DNA of 64,000 nt from Bacteroidota bacterium. Its GTDB lineage: Bacteria; Bacteroidota; Bacteroidia; Sphingobacteriales; Sphingobacteriaceae. How positions within the stretch are numbered: position 1 is the first letter of the stretch; every line of letters begins with the position of its first letter. The notes below the pieces were generated by a model. It made no database searches and was not told the origin of the DNA. It worked only from the letters and a program-made list of their open reading frames with translations. Location: positions 1-64,000 of the forward strand of contig JABDFZ010000002.1 in assembly GCA_013286325.1 (NCBI GenBank), written 5' to 3'. The translations under genes were made by a program, and so were the position numbers. Shown in pieces: positions 25,483-34,129 of this stretch.

Positions 25483-27750
25483 TTATTTAAACTTATTCTT
25501 TAATGCCGCTAATTTAATGGCGATATCTGTTTCGGGTTGTTCCTGTGGCTTTTTATTGAAAGTTGGTTTATTAACAAATGGTTTCCTTTCGTCATTTCTT
25601 CTTTCCCGTTCCGCTGGCTTGGGCTCATTTTCTTTCATCGATAAGGCAATACGTTTGCGGCTAATATCTACATCGGTAACCGTTACCTCAACCTTTTGAT
25701 GCACTTTAAGCACCTCATTGGCATCTTTAATAAAACGATTGGTTATCTGGCTCAAATGCACCAAACCATCCTGGTGAACGCCAATGTCTACAAAGGCCCC
25801 GAAATTGGTAATATTTGTTACAATGCCGGGTAGTTTCATCCCAAGTTTCAAATCACCAATAGCATTAACACCATCGGTAAAACTAAATGCCTCAAATTGC
25901 TCACGCGGATCACGGCCGGGTTTTGACAGCTCCGCCATAATATCATTTAGTGTCGGCAAACCGGCATCTTCAGTAATATATTTTTGCAACGGGATGCTTT
26001 TGCGTAGTTTGTCATCACTCATCAGGTCCTTTATGGAGCATTTAAGGTCTTTGGCCATTTGTTCAACCAAAGCATACCTTTCCGGATGCACGCCGCTGGT
26101 ATCTAAAGGATCTTTCGCATCGCGGATGCGCAGGAAACCTGCTGCCTGTTCAAAAGCCTTATCACCCAGGCGGGGTACTTTCTTCAGCTCATCACGGCGC
26201 TTAAATGCGCCATTTGCGTCGCGGTAAGCAACAATATTTTGCGCCAGCTGCGGACCTAACCCCGATACATAAGCCAGTATTTGTTTCGATGCGGTGTTCA
26301 ACTCAACACCTACCGCGTTTACGCAGCTCATCACGGTATCATCAAGCGATGTTTGCAGTTTGGTTTGATCCACATCGTGCTGATACTGGCCTACCCCAAT
26401 TGATTTTGGGTCTATCTTTACCAGTTCGGCCAATGGGTCCATCAACCGGCGGCCTATTGATACCGCACCACGCACGGTAACATCCTTATCCGGGAATTCC
26501 TCTCTCGCAACATCAGATGCCGAATAGATAGATGCACCGCTTTCGTTTACCATTACAATCGCCACGCCCGGTAAATTAAGGTTACGGACAAATTGTTCTG
26601 TTTCTCTGCCGGCAGTACCATTGCCAATGGCAATAGCTTCAATATTGTATTTTTTGAAAAGAAATTCGGTTGTTTTTTCTGCTTCCTTTGCCTGCCCAGC
26701 ACCTGTATGCGGAAATATGGCTGTATATTCCAGCAGCTTTCCCTGCTCGTCCAAACAAACCACCTTACATCCTGTACGGAAGCCTGGGTCAATGGCCATT
26801 GTGCGTTTTTGGCCAAGCGGGGCACTTAGTAAAAGCTGCCGTGCATTCTCCGCAAAAACCCTGATCGCCTCTTCATCGGCCTGCTTTTTGGTAAACAGGC
26901 GTACCTCTGTTTCCATCGATGGCTTTAGCAAGCGTTTATAACCATCGGCAATGGCTTGTTTTACCTGATCGGCGCTTGGGTTGTTGCCAATAACAAAAGC
27001 ATCATCCAGTAATGCTACCGCCTCTTCTTCAGCAGGTTTTATATCCAGCCATAAAATTTCTTCCTTTTCACCACGGCGCATAGCCAGTATACGATGCGAT
27101 GGCGCCGATTTTACAGGCTCCGTCCAGTCAAAATAATCTTTATACTTTATGCCTTCCTGCTCTTTGCCTTCAATCACTTTCGACTGGAAGGTTCCCTTTT
27201 CAATAAACAGGCTGCGCATACGGGTACGTACTTCGGCATTCTCGCTGATGAATTCTGCAATAATATCCCTTGCTCCGGCTAACGCCTCCTCAAAGCTTTT
27301 TACGCCCTTTTCTTCATCAATATATTTAGCAGCCTCAGTTTCCGGATCAATGCGTTTTTGCTCCATCAACAGGTCGGCAAGGGGTTGCAGGCCTTTTTCG
27401 CGGGCTGTGGTAGCGCGCGTTTTGCGTTTGGGGCGATAAGGCAGGTAAATATCTTCCAGCGAAACCATAGTCTCGGCTTCGTTTATCTGCTTTTCCAATT
27501 CTGGAGTAAGCTTAACCATTTCAGTAAGCGATTTCAGGATAGCTTCACGGCGTTTATCCAGATCGCGCAATTGCTGTACCCTGTCGCGGATGGCGGCTAC
27601 CTGCACCTCATCCAAAGTGCCGGTAAGCTCCTTACGGTAACGCGAAATAAACGGAACAGTGGCGCCCTCATCAAGCAGGGCAACAGTAGCGCTAACCTGT
27701 TTTTCGGCAATAGAAAGTTCGGCAGCTATTTTTTTATGGTGATTACTCAT
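25483..27750 (-). CDS. tex: Tex-family S1 RNA-binding protein
   Basis: This is a conserved transcription-accessory protein that binds nucleic acid. I use the ATG at 27750 (MSNHHKKIAAELSI, 755 residues); the track start is a TTG. Visible parts: the N-terminal helical Tex domain (VPFISRYRKELTGTLDEVQV, MVSLEDIYLPYRPKRKTRA), the YqgF/RNase-H-like domain (MAIDPGFRTGCKVVCLDE), helix-hairpin-helix motifs (SGLGPQLAQNIVAYRDANG), and a C-terminal S1 domain (GIVTNITNFGAFVDIGVHQDGLVHLSQI). A charged tail rich in Lys, Arg and Glu follows. It is a single-gene unit. Confidence 0.97.
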   Translation of the reverse strand: MSNHHKKIAAELSIAEKQVSATVALLDEGATVPFISRYRKELTGTLDEVQVAAIRDRVQQLRDLDKRREAILKSLTEMVKLTPELEKQINEAETMVSLEDIYLPYRPKRKTRATTAREKGLQPLADLLMEQKRIDPETEAAKYIDEEKGVKSFEEALAGARDIIAEFISENAEVRTRMRSLFIEKGTFQSKVIEGKEQEGIKYKDYFDWTEPVKSAPSHRILAMRRGEKEEILWLDIKPAEEEAVALLDDAFVIGNNPSADQVKQAIADGYKRLLKPSMETEVRLFTKKQADEEAIRVFAENARQLLLSAPLGQKRTMAIDPGFRTGCKVVCLDEQGKLLEYTAIFPHTGAGQAKEAEKTTEFLFKKYNIEAIAIGNGTAGRETEQFVRNLNLPGVAIVMVNESGASIYSASDVAREEFPDKDVTVRGAVSIGRRLMDPLAELVKIDPKSIGVGQYQHDVDQTKLQTSLDDTVMSCVNAVGVELNTASKQILAYVSGLGPQLAQNIVAYRDANGAFKRRDELKKVPRLGDKAFEQAAGFLRIRDAKDPLDTSGVHPERYALVEQMAKDLKCSIKDLMSDDKLRKSIPLQKYITEDAGLPTLNDIMAELSKPGRDPREQFEAFSFTDGVNAIGDLKLGMKLPGIVTNITNFGAFVDIGVHQDGLVHLSQITNRFIKDANEVLKVHQKVEVTVTDVDISRKRIALSMKENEPKPAERERRNDERKPFVNKPTFNKKPQEQPETDIAIKLAALKNKFK

Positions 27751-27884
27751 ATTCAAAAATGGATTGCGAAGTTGGGCAGAAATGAATTTAAAATCAAAAA
27801 ATGTTTATCAACAAATAATGATATCTATGTAACGATTTTATACCGAACAAGTATGTCCCCTCCGGTTAAAGCTCTATAAACGAT

Positions 27885-28877
27885 TTAACTTTCGTCGAAA
27901 AGATTAAAATCAACCTCTTGTGTTGAATGCACATTTGACATATTCATATCCCAATATTGAGCAAATTTTTCTCTCGTAATTTTGGGAATACTATCAAATA
28001 AACTAACCGCCATACACCAGCTTTCTACTTTAGTAGCTATTAAATTTGTTAGCCTGTTCTGTAAAGCTGTTTTGTCAAGATTTGCCCACGAATCTAAAAA
28101 ATCCGTAATCCATTTGTCCTTAAAATCTTTATGATACCCCGTTATAATTATTAACTGGCCTTTTTGCGGTATTATATTTATATAAACAGTGTTGAGGGGT
28201 TCTTTCTTTTCAAATGATTTTTTTAAAATATTAATTTCCGGATCAAGAGGACTAAATACTGCAGAGGCGCAAACCTTCATTTCATCATATATAAATGTTT
28301 TGAAAACGAAGCTTTGAGCTTCCGTAAACTGCAGATCGTTCTCCATTGCCGTTTTAAATACGTTTATGTCAAGTATACCTGTTTCAAACCCTTTTTTAGA
28401 AACCTCAAGTGCTGAATTTTTATGAGATGGATTTGAATTAAGAATGTTTGAATTTAAAATTCTCTTAAACGTTTCAACAGCGTTTTCTTTTTTCCTTAAT
28501 TCAGCGCATAGCGAACGATATGAAAAAAGAAGCTGAACACGATAATCTTCAAAATCAATTGGGTAAGTTTCAACTGTTTTAAATACCTCTGTATCATGTT
28601 TATTGCAAAACAAAGGAAAGGAAATAGCATTTTTTACCCCGACACTTTTAAAACTCAGGCGGCCCATCTCCTCCATTTTAAACATATCGTTCGCCTTTAT
28701 TTCTATTAAATGGCCATTTTCTACTATGTTATTTAATATGCCGTTACGCTGTAGCAAATGCGAATTAATGGCATCATCCTTACATCCCGGATGTAAGCAT
28801 TTCCATTTTTTACTATCTACATTTTTTTGAATACCGGCAATTACTTTAAGCCTTTCTTTATCAGCTTTTTTATCCAT
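27885..28877 (-). CDS. Hypothetical protein with HNH-like zinc motif
   Basis: No named family is certain. The ATG at 28877 (MDKKADKERLK) is preferred over the TTG used in the track, giving 330 residues. Near the N-terminus is CLHPGCKDDAINSHLLQRNG, and about 60 residues later FPLFCNKHDTEVFK. This C-x4-C ... SH ... C-x2-HD arrangement looks like an HNH/treble-clef zinc fold with a catalytic-type histidine. The remaining residues are mixed alpha/beta without a recognised domain. It may be a nuclease or a nucleic-acid-binding protein. It lies downstream of two small membrane-protein genes on the same strand. Confidence 0.6.
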   Translation of the reverse strand: MDKKADKERLKVIAGIQKNVDSKKWKCLHPGCKDDAINSHLLQRNGILNNIVENGHLIEIKANDMFKMEEMGRLSFKSVGVKNAISFPLFCNKHDTEVFKTVETYPIDFEDYRVQLLFSYRSLCAELRKKENAVETFKRILNSNILNSNPSHKNSALEVSKKGFETGILDINVFKTAMENDLQFTEAQSFVFKTFIYDEMKVCASAVFSPLDPEINILKKSFEKKEPLNTVYINIIPQKGQLIIITGYHKDFKDKWITDFLDSWANLDKTALQNRLTNLIATKVESWCMAVSLFDSIPKITREKFAQYWDMNMSNVHSTQEVDFNLFDES

Positions 28878-28970
28878 ACGATAAGGTTCAGGGGAATTAG
28901 ACAAATTGGGATGAAGGCAGCAAAGGTTATTGCAAAGGCCTTTAACAGACAAGCTTATAGGATGATAGCT

Positions 28971-29165
28971 TTATGAAAGCTTCTTTTCTTTCCGGTATTT
29001 TATAAAATTTAAAATTACAGCTGCAGTTATCAGCATCAAAGAAATCGAACCGATAACAATCCGCCACGTTTCATGATACTTAATACCGCCAAGAATGGTA
29101 GTAATGCTTATAACAAATACACAAATGAATATAATGTACTGGCTTGTTTTGGGGCTGCTTTTCAT
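28971..29165 (-). CDS. Small two-helix membrane protein (paralogue of next gene)
   Basis: This 64-residue protein (ATG at 29165; the track start is TTG) has two hydrophobic segments, about 9-28 and 36-55, joined by GGIKYHETWRIVIGSISL, and a basic C-terminus (KYRKEKKLS). The linker matches the upstream gene, which has KGIEHHETWRIVSASIGG, so the two are a tandem duplicate pair. Function unknown. The genes are 11 nt apart and probably cotranscribed. Confidence 0.7.
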   Translation of the reverse strand: MKSSPKTSQYIIFICVFVISITTILGGIKYHETWRIVIGSISLMLITAAVILNFIKYRKEKKLS

Positions 29166-29176
29166 AAACAAATGTA

Positions 29177-29389
29177 TTAGGCTTTTGAAGCTGCTTTTCC
29201 GTTTTTATAATTGGCATATACCAACAAACCCGCCATCCCAACAGAGATGAACCCGCCAATAGAAGCCGAAACAATCCGCCAGGTTTCATGATGTTCAATT
29301 CCCTTAAAAAGTGAATTTATGCTTACCACAATAAAGCCTATGAATATTATAAACGGAATTATTGCTCTTTTTTTAAACTGCTGTTCCAT
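29177..29389 (-). CDS. Small two-helix membrane protein (paralogue of previous gene)
   Basis: This protein has 70 residues with two membrane helices (about 10-26 and 42-59) and the shared loop HHETWRIV. It starts with a charged MEQQFKKRA segment. It is the first of two adjacent paralogues. Neither has a known family that I can name. Conservation of the HETWRIV loop between the copies, while the membrane segments differ, suggests that the loop is the functional part. Confidence 0.7.
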   Translation of the reverse strand: MEQQFKKRAIIPFIIFIGFIVVSINSLFKGIEHHETWRIVSASIGGFISVGMAGLLVYANYKNGKAASKA

Positions 29390-29407
29390 AAGTTGCTTAT
29401 AAAGTTA

Positions 29408-29938
29408 TTACTGATGTTTGTTGCTGATCTTTCCGGCGTCTTCAAGTTCACTGTCCATCTGGTCGTCGTATTTAAACCGGTACAACACCCAGTCGTTTTG
29501 CGGTTTATAGAACATAAAGGTAAACCTTATTGGCTGAATTTCATGCTTTACCAGGAAACTATAAAAAACCAGGCTGTTTGATGCACTTTTTTGAACAATA
29601 AGATCTTTCCCTAAATATGCTCCTACCGATTGGCGTAACGAATCCAGTTTGCCTTTCAGTGTGGATATACCTGCACTGTTTGTAAAATATTTATTGGTGC
29701 CGAAAATATAATCAATTGCGGGGCCGGTACCTTCATCCTTATATTTTTTAAAGAAAGTATTAACCAGGTCCATCGCACCCTTAACTACAGGAGTCTTTGC
29801 GGTTGCAGCGGCGGCATCTGCGGGTTTGGCTGCAGGCTTAGCTGCCGTTTGTGCATCTGCATAAAAAGTAAAGCAGCAAGTAACGGCAATTAGTACAATC
29901 GTGATGCGGAGGTACTGTTTTAAATCTGAATATTTCAT
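29408..29938 (-). CDS. Secreted hypothetical protein
   Basis: The 176-residue protein has a signal peptide (about 12-30, ending ADAQ) and a low-complexity Ala/Lys/Pro linker (AAKPAAKPADAAAATAKTP). A compact C-terminal domain follows (about 55-165), containing DLVNTFFKKYKDEGTGPAIDY and ending in beta strands FTFMFYKPQNDWVLYRFKYDD. The layout resembles small periplasmic NTF2-like or DUF3887-like domains, but I cannot assign it. It is separated from pdhB by a terminator, so it is its own unit or leads the small-membrane-protein genes. Confidence 0.65.
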   Translation of the reverse strand: MKYSDLKQYLRITIVLIAVTCCFTFYADAQTAAKPAAKPADAAAATAKTPVVKGAMDLVNTFFKKYKDEGTGPAIDYIFGTNKYFTNSAGISTLKGKLDSLRQSVGAYLGKDLIVQKSASNSLVFYSFLVKHEIQPIRFTFMFYKPQNDWVLYRFKYDDQMDSELEDAGKISNKHQ

Positions 29939-29965
29939 AGTGTAGCGTTTGAAAAATCAAAGTAA

Positions 29966-29997
29966 ATAAAAAAGCCCGCCATTTTTTATAGCGGACT
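29966..29997 (-). terminator. Intrinsic terminator downstream of pdhB
   Basis: Read on the minus strand, agtccgctataaaaaatggc followed by gggctttttt gives a six-base-pair stem (one G-U pair) and a T run. It lies about 100 nt after the pdhB stop. Confidence 0.65.
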
Positions 29998-30095
29998 GAA
30001 AATATTTTAGTTAGATATACTGATTTGATAATTTTCGTTGACTAAACTTTGTTTTTTAACTCAGTCAACCACTCACTTAATCAACCCAATCAACC

Positions 30096-31079
30096 TTATT
30101 TAGTAACATACATTACTTCCTTAACCGCCTTGATTACTCTTTCGGGGTTTGGAAGATATTCCTGTATCAGTGTTGGTGCGTAAGGTAACGGAACATCACC
30201 GCCCATAATGCGCAAAACAGGTGCATCCAGGTAATCGAACGCGTCTTTTTGTACTTTAAAGGCAACTTCAGTAGCTATAGAGCCTAATGGCCAGCTTTCT
30301 TCAATAATTACCAAGCGGTTTGTTTTTTTAACCGAGTTGATAACAGTGTCATAATCAATAGGGCGTACAGTACGCAGGTCGATAACCTCGGCATGGATGC
30401 CTTCTTTTTCCAGTTCGGCAGCAGCAGCGTTGACCACTTTCATGATCTTACCGAAACCAACCAGGGTAACGTCCGATCCCTCTTTGGTTACATTAGCTTT
30501 TCCTAAAGGAATATAATAAGTTTCTTCCGGAACCTCGCCCTTGTCACCATACATCAGTTCCGACTCCATAAAAATAACCGGATCAGGATCAAGTATTGCC
30601 GATTTTAACAGTCCTTTTGCATCGTAAGGATTAGATGGTACAACCACCTTTAAACCTGGGCAATTGGCATACCAGCTTTCAAAACACTGGCTGTGCTGCG
30701 AGCTTAGCATCCCTGCGTTACCGGTTGGGCCACGGAACACGATAGGTACAGAGAATTGACCACCGCTCATTGACATGATCTTAGCTGCGCCGTTGATGAT
30801 CTGATCGATAGCCACTAACGAGAAGTTAAAGGTCATGAACTCAACAATCGGACGTAAACCATTCATCGCCGAGCCGATACCGATACCGGCAAAGCCGCAT
30901 TCAGAAATGGGAGTATCAATTACGCGTTTAGCGCCAAATTCGTCCAGCATTCCCTGGCTTACTTTATAGGCGCCATTGTATTCGGCAACCTCTTCACCCA
31001 TCAGGTATATTTTATCGTCGCTGCGCATTTCTTCGACCATTGCCTCGCGAAGCGCTTCTCTGAATTGTATTTCTCTCAT
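30096..31079 (-). CDS. pdhB: Pyruvate dehydrogenase E1 component, beta subunit
   Basis: The beta subunit of the thiamine-diphosphate-dependent E1 enzyme decarboxylates pyruvate as part of the pyruvate dehydrogenase complex. I use the ATG at 31079 (MREIQFREALREAMVEEM), giving 327 residues; the track extension is not conserved. Family features are MGEEVAEYNGAYKVSQGM, DTPISECGFAGIGIGSAM, RGPTGNAGMLSSQHSQ, and the C-terminal DLRTVRPIDYDTVINSVKKT. The alpha subunit and E2/E3 are not in the window, so the complex genes are dispersed. A branched-chain 2-oxoacid role is less likely given the close pyruvate-type motifs. Confidence 0.93.
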   Translation of the reverse strand: MREIQFREALREAMVEEMRSDDKIYLMGEEVAEYNGAYKVSQGMLDEFGAKRVIDTPISECGFAGIGIGSAMNGLRPIVEFMTFNFSLVAIDQIINGAAKIMSMSGGQFSVPIVFRGPTGNAGMLSSQHSQCFESWYANCPGLKVVVPSNPYDAKGLLKSAILDPDPVIFMESELMYGDKGEVPEETYYIPLGKANVTKEGSDVTLVGFGKIMKVVNAAAAELEKEGIHAEVIDLRTVRPIDYDTVINSVKKTNRLVIIEESWPLGSIATEVAFKVQKDAFDYLDAPVLRIMGGDVPLPYAPTLIQEYLPNPERVIKAVKEVMYVTK

Positions 31080-31283
31080 CGTATTATAAAATATGCTTTT
31101 TAGCGAACGCAAATATAATCACTAAAGTGTGATTTGCAATTTTGCTTGCCCTCTACCAATTTTTAAGGCGTTTACTACAAATATTTTACAAAAAATTAAC
31201 TAAGTGGCTTTCCCATCTATATGCACTTTCGACTAAAAGATGATCTTTGCCAAACCCTGTGGATAATATATTACTGATTTATC

Positions 31284-32132
31284 ATGGAAGAGTTACGGCC
31301 CTTGTTAATTACGTACGCTTATAATTTGTTAGGTGTTTTAGAAGAGGCAGAAGATGTGGTTCAGGATGTGTTTCTTAAATTTATTCAAATAGAGACACAA
31401 AATATACAGGATAAAAAAGCTTACCTGGTGCGTATGGTGATTAACCATTCAATCAATCAAAAGAAAAAGTTAAACAAAAAAATAATTGCATACCCGGGCG
31501 ACTGGCTGCCTGAACCTGTTGCCACTAACAAAACTGACGACGGTATAAACCGGAAAGAAATACTATCGTATTCATTAATGGTGCTGCTCGAAAGGCTGGA
31601 CCCCAAAGAGCGTGCAGTATTCATCCTGAAGGAGGCTTATGATTACGATCATAAAGAAATTGCAGCCGTATTGGCAATCAGCCACGATAATTCAAGGCAA
31701 TTGTTAAGTAGGGCCAAAAAGCAACTTAAAGTCGATACATCTGTACCTGAAAAAAACAAGTATGACAATGATCTCAATAAATTCCTGGAGATCATTCAAA
31801 AAGCAGACATGCAAAAACTAGAGCAGATGCTGTATGAAGGTATTGCTATAACTTCAGATGGTGGCGGCAAGGTACTGGCTGCAATAAAGGTAGTATCAGG
31901 CAGGAAGCTGGGGATGTTAATGCTGACTAATCTTTATAAAAAATTCCATAAATGGCAAATGATGATTGGAGAAGTTAACCATTCACCCGCATTGTTATAT
32001 TATGAAAAAGAAAAGCTGGTTAACTGCCAGGTTTTTACTTTCGCTAATAGCGTTTTAATCAATGTGTACTTTATAAGGAATCCGGATAAACTTAAATTTC
32101 TCCAAAAAAACCTTTCATTATTGTCACAGTAA
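31284..32132 (+). CDS. ECF41-type RNA polymerase sigma factor with fused SnoaL-like domain
   Basis: This 282-residue sigma factor has region 2 (LLITYAYNLLGVLEEAEDVVQDVFLKF), region 4 (LDPKERAVFILKEAYDYDHKEIAAVLAISHDNSRQLLSRAKK) and a C-terminal SnoaL/NTF2-like extension. It carries the three marks of group ECF41: WLPEP in the linker, DGGGK in the SnoaL part and NPDKL near the end. In this group the extension itself tunes activity, and no anti-sigma factor is encoded. The next gene is a carboxymuconolactone-decarboxylase-like protein, the typical ECF41 partner, preceded by a sequence resembling the ECF41 target promoter. Confidence 0.93.
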   Translation: MEELRPLLITYAYNLLGVLEEAEDVVQDVFLKFIQIETQNIQDKKAYLVRMVINHSINQKKKLNKKIIAYPGDWLPEPVATNKTDDGINRKEILSYSLMVLLERLDPKERAVFILKEAYDYDHKEIAAVLAISHDNSRQLLSRAKKQLKVDTSVPEKNKYDNDLNKFLEIIQKADMQKLEQMLYEGIAITSDGGGKVLAAIKVVSGRKLGMLMLTNLYKKFHKWQMMIGEVNHSPALLYYEKEKLVNCQVFTFANSVLINVYFIRNPDKLKFLQKNLSLLSQ

Positions 32133-32148
32133 AATGGCCGTATTTGTC
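32122..32148 (+). promoter_or_regulatory. Probable ECF41-dependent promoter
   Basis: TGTCACA, then 16 nt, then TGTC matches the reported ECF41 consensus (TGTCACA, about 16 nt, CGTC) in all but one base. It overlaps the stop codon of the sigma gene and lies 28 nt before the AhpD-like gene, its expected target. Confidence 0.65.
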
Positions 32149-32175
32149 TATAGAACCATATAATTTTTTAGTACT

Positions 32176-32625
32176 ATGGAAAGAATACAAAGTCACGAAA
32201 TCCCAAAGGGACTAATGGAAGCCATGCGGCAGGTAGAAACTTATTTGCGCGGAACATCGGTCGATTACTCGTTGTATAAACTGTTAAAAGTCAGGGTTTC
32301 ACAGATAAACGGATGCGCCTATTGCCTTGATATGCATTATAAAGAAGCAATGCATGCAGGTGAGTCAGTTTCGCGGCTGATGCTGCTATCAACCTGGCGC
32401 GAAGCACCAATTTACACACCAAAAGAAAAAGTAGTGCTTGATTTTGCTGAAAAACTAACCCGGATTGCGACAGAAGACCTGCCGGAAGATTTGCACGACG
32501 AGCTAAAGAAGTTCTTCTCAATAGAGGATATTGCAAATCTTTCACTTGCTACCGCACAAATCAACTCATGGAACCGGATTATGCGTTCATTCGGGACAAC
32601 AGCAGGTAACTATAAAGTTCAATAA
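32176..32625 (+). CDS. Carboxymuconolactone decarboxylase/AhpD-like protein
   Basis: This 149-residue cytosolic all-helical protein of the AhpD-like superfamily has the redox motif INGCAYCLDMHYKEAMHAGE (CxxC followed by a conserved His) near residues 46-65. It continues with RLMLLSTWREAPIYTPKEKVVLDFAEKLT and ends with IAQINSWNR-type helices. Family members act as alkylhydroperoxidase-like thiol proteins; true decarboxylase activity is unlikely with the CxxC present. Genes of this type are the usual targets of ECF41 sigma factors, and this one lies 43 nt after such a sigma gene. Confidence 0.93.
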   Translation: MERIQSHEIPKGLMEAMRQVETYLRGTSVDYSLYKLLKVRVSQINGCAYCLDMHYKEAMHAGESVSRLMLLSTWREAPIYTPKEKVVLDFAEKLTRIATEDLPEDLHDELKKFFSIEDIANLSLATAQINSWNRIMRSFGTTAGNYKVQ

Positions 32626-32688
32626 GAATAAGAAAAACGTAAATGCATCAACGATGGCTATAGTTATTCGCCAAGCCGTTGATGCATT

Positions 32689-34119
32689 TTATGGTTGCTG
32701 CAAACTCAATTTTCTGAGTCTTTGCAGTAATAGGACTATAATTACAAGGTAGATGGTCATGAAAATTAAGGAGAAAGCATACGCAGTAGAAAAACTTATA
32801 GCGCGGCTTTGAAGGCACGAGAGAAAAATACCGCCAATTATGCTTACACCCAATGCCGAACCAAGCTGCTGAACAGTAGAATAAACCCCGCCTGCCGTGC
32901 CTGCAAACCGGGAATGAACACCCTTTAACGAAACATTCATTAATGAAGGTAACACAAGGCCATTACCTACTCCGTAAATAGCAAGCAGCAACGCAAGTAC
33001 AATATACGATGGCTGATTTATATTAAAATAAATAGTCTGCCCTATAAATGAGGCCCCCATTAGTAAACAGCCGTATTGAAGCATCCTTACGCCATAGCGC
33101 GATGCGTTTTTTATTGACCAGTAAGCAGCCAGCATAAAGCCCAGCCCAAAAACAGAAAAAAAGTAGCTGGATACCTTTGCCGAAAAGTGATATCCGTTTT
33201 GTAAAAGCAACGCGCAGTTTAGCAAAAAGCCATTATGCACCCCAAAAAAGAAAAGCACGCTTAACAAGCCCAGGTTGAAGTTTTTCACTGAAAATAATTC
33301 CATATTGATCAACGGAGATCTGTTTAAATGGGTTTTATTTCTTTGGTCCATGATGAATACTATCAATAAAATAATAGAGAAAGCCAGCATAATAATCGAC
33401 CATAACGGGAAACCTAATTCCCTGCCCCTTGTAATAGGCACAACAAGGGTAGATAAGCCGACCGTTAACAAGGCAATCCCCGAATAATCAAACTTCCGCA
33501 TCTGTTCTTCTTTCGATTCATTAAGTAAAAATGCCGCAGCAACGGTGGCTATAATTCCAAGGGGGATATTGATCAGGAAGATTAACCGCCAGCTATCAGT
33601 AATCAGGTGCGATGAAATAAAATAACCGCCCAGTAGCTGCCCTATAATTGCAGCCAGGCCTGAGCAAATACCAAAAATGCCGTAGGCTTTATCCCGCTTT
33701 TTACCATCCTGAAAATACAAATGGATCAATGTATATGATTGCGGCCCCGTAAATGCAGCCGAAACACCCTGCAAAAACCTGAAAATAATTAACTGCTGAA
33801 TAGTATGCGCCCATCCGCACCCTGCCGATGCTATGGTAAACGCAATAATACCAACACAAAATATTCGTTTACGGCCATACCTGTCGCCGGCACGGCTGCC
33901 GGTAATTAAAAAAATAGTATAGCCAATTAAATATGCAGCAACTATTAACTGCACATAAGCAGCAGTGGAATGATAATAGTTTTGAATAGTTGGCAAAGCC
34001 ACATTCACAATAAAAATGTCAATGATTATCATGCTCGGGGCAAATAAAATAATACCAAGCGAGATCCATGGGTTTTGTCTGTATTTCAAAAATCGAACAG
34101 ACTGGTTTGTATTTATCAT
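32689..34119 (-). CDS. MFS drug exporter, DHA2 (14-helix) family
   Basis: This inner-membrane antiporter of the EmrB/QacA type has 476 residues from the ATG at 34119 (MINTNQSVRFLKY); the track start is a TTG. About fourteen hydrophobic segments are visible. Motif A is GSRAGDRYGRKRIFCVGI and motif C-like is GPQSYTLIHLYF. The opening IIDIFIVNVALPTIQNYY is typical of DHA2 members, where the Asp of the first helix takes part in proton coupling. The TetR regulator gene is 10 nt upstream on the same strand, so it probably controls this exporter. Substrate unknown. Confidence 0.93.
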   Translation of the reverse strand: MINTNQSVRFLKYRQNPWISLGIILFAPSMIIIDIFIVNVALPTIQNYYHSTAAYVQLIVAAYLIGYTIFLITGSRAGDRYGRKRIFCVGIIAFTIASAGCGWAHTIQQLIIFRFLQGVSAAFTGPQSYTLIHLYFQDGKKRDKAYGIFGICSGLAAIIGQLLGGYFISSHLITDSWRLIFLINIPLGIIATVAAAFLLNESKEEQMRKFDYSGIALLTVGLSTLVVPITRGRELGFPLWSIIMLAFSIILLIVFIMDQRNKTHLNRSPLINMELFSVKNFNLGLLSVLFFFGVHNGFLLNCALLLQNGYHFSAKVSSYFFSVFGLGFMLAAYWSIKNASRYGVRMLQYGCLLMGASFIGQTIYFNINQPSYIVLALLLAIYGVGNGLVLPSLMNVSLKGVHSRFAGTAGGVYSTVQQLGSALGVSIIGGIFLSCLQSRAISFSTAYAFSLIFMTIYLVIIVLLLQRLRKLSLQQP

Positions 34120-34129
34120 GATAAAAAAA

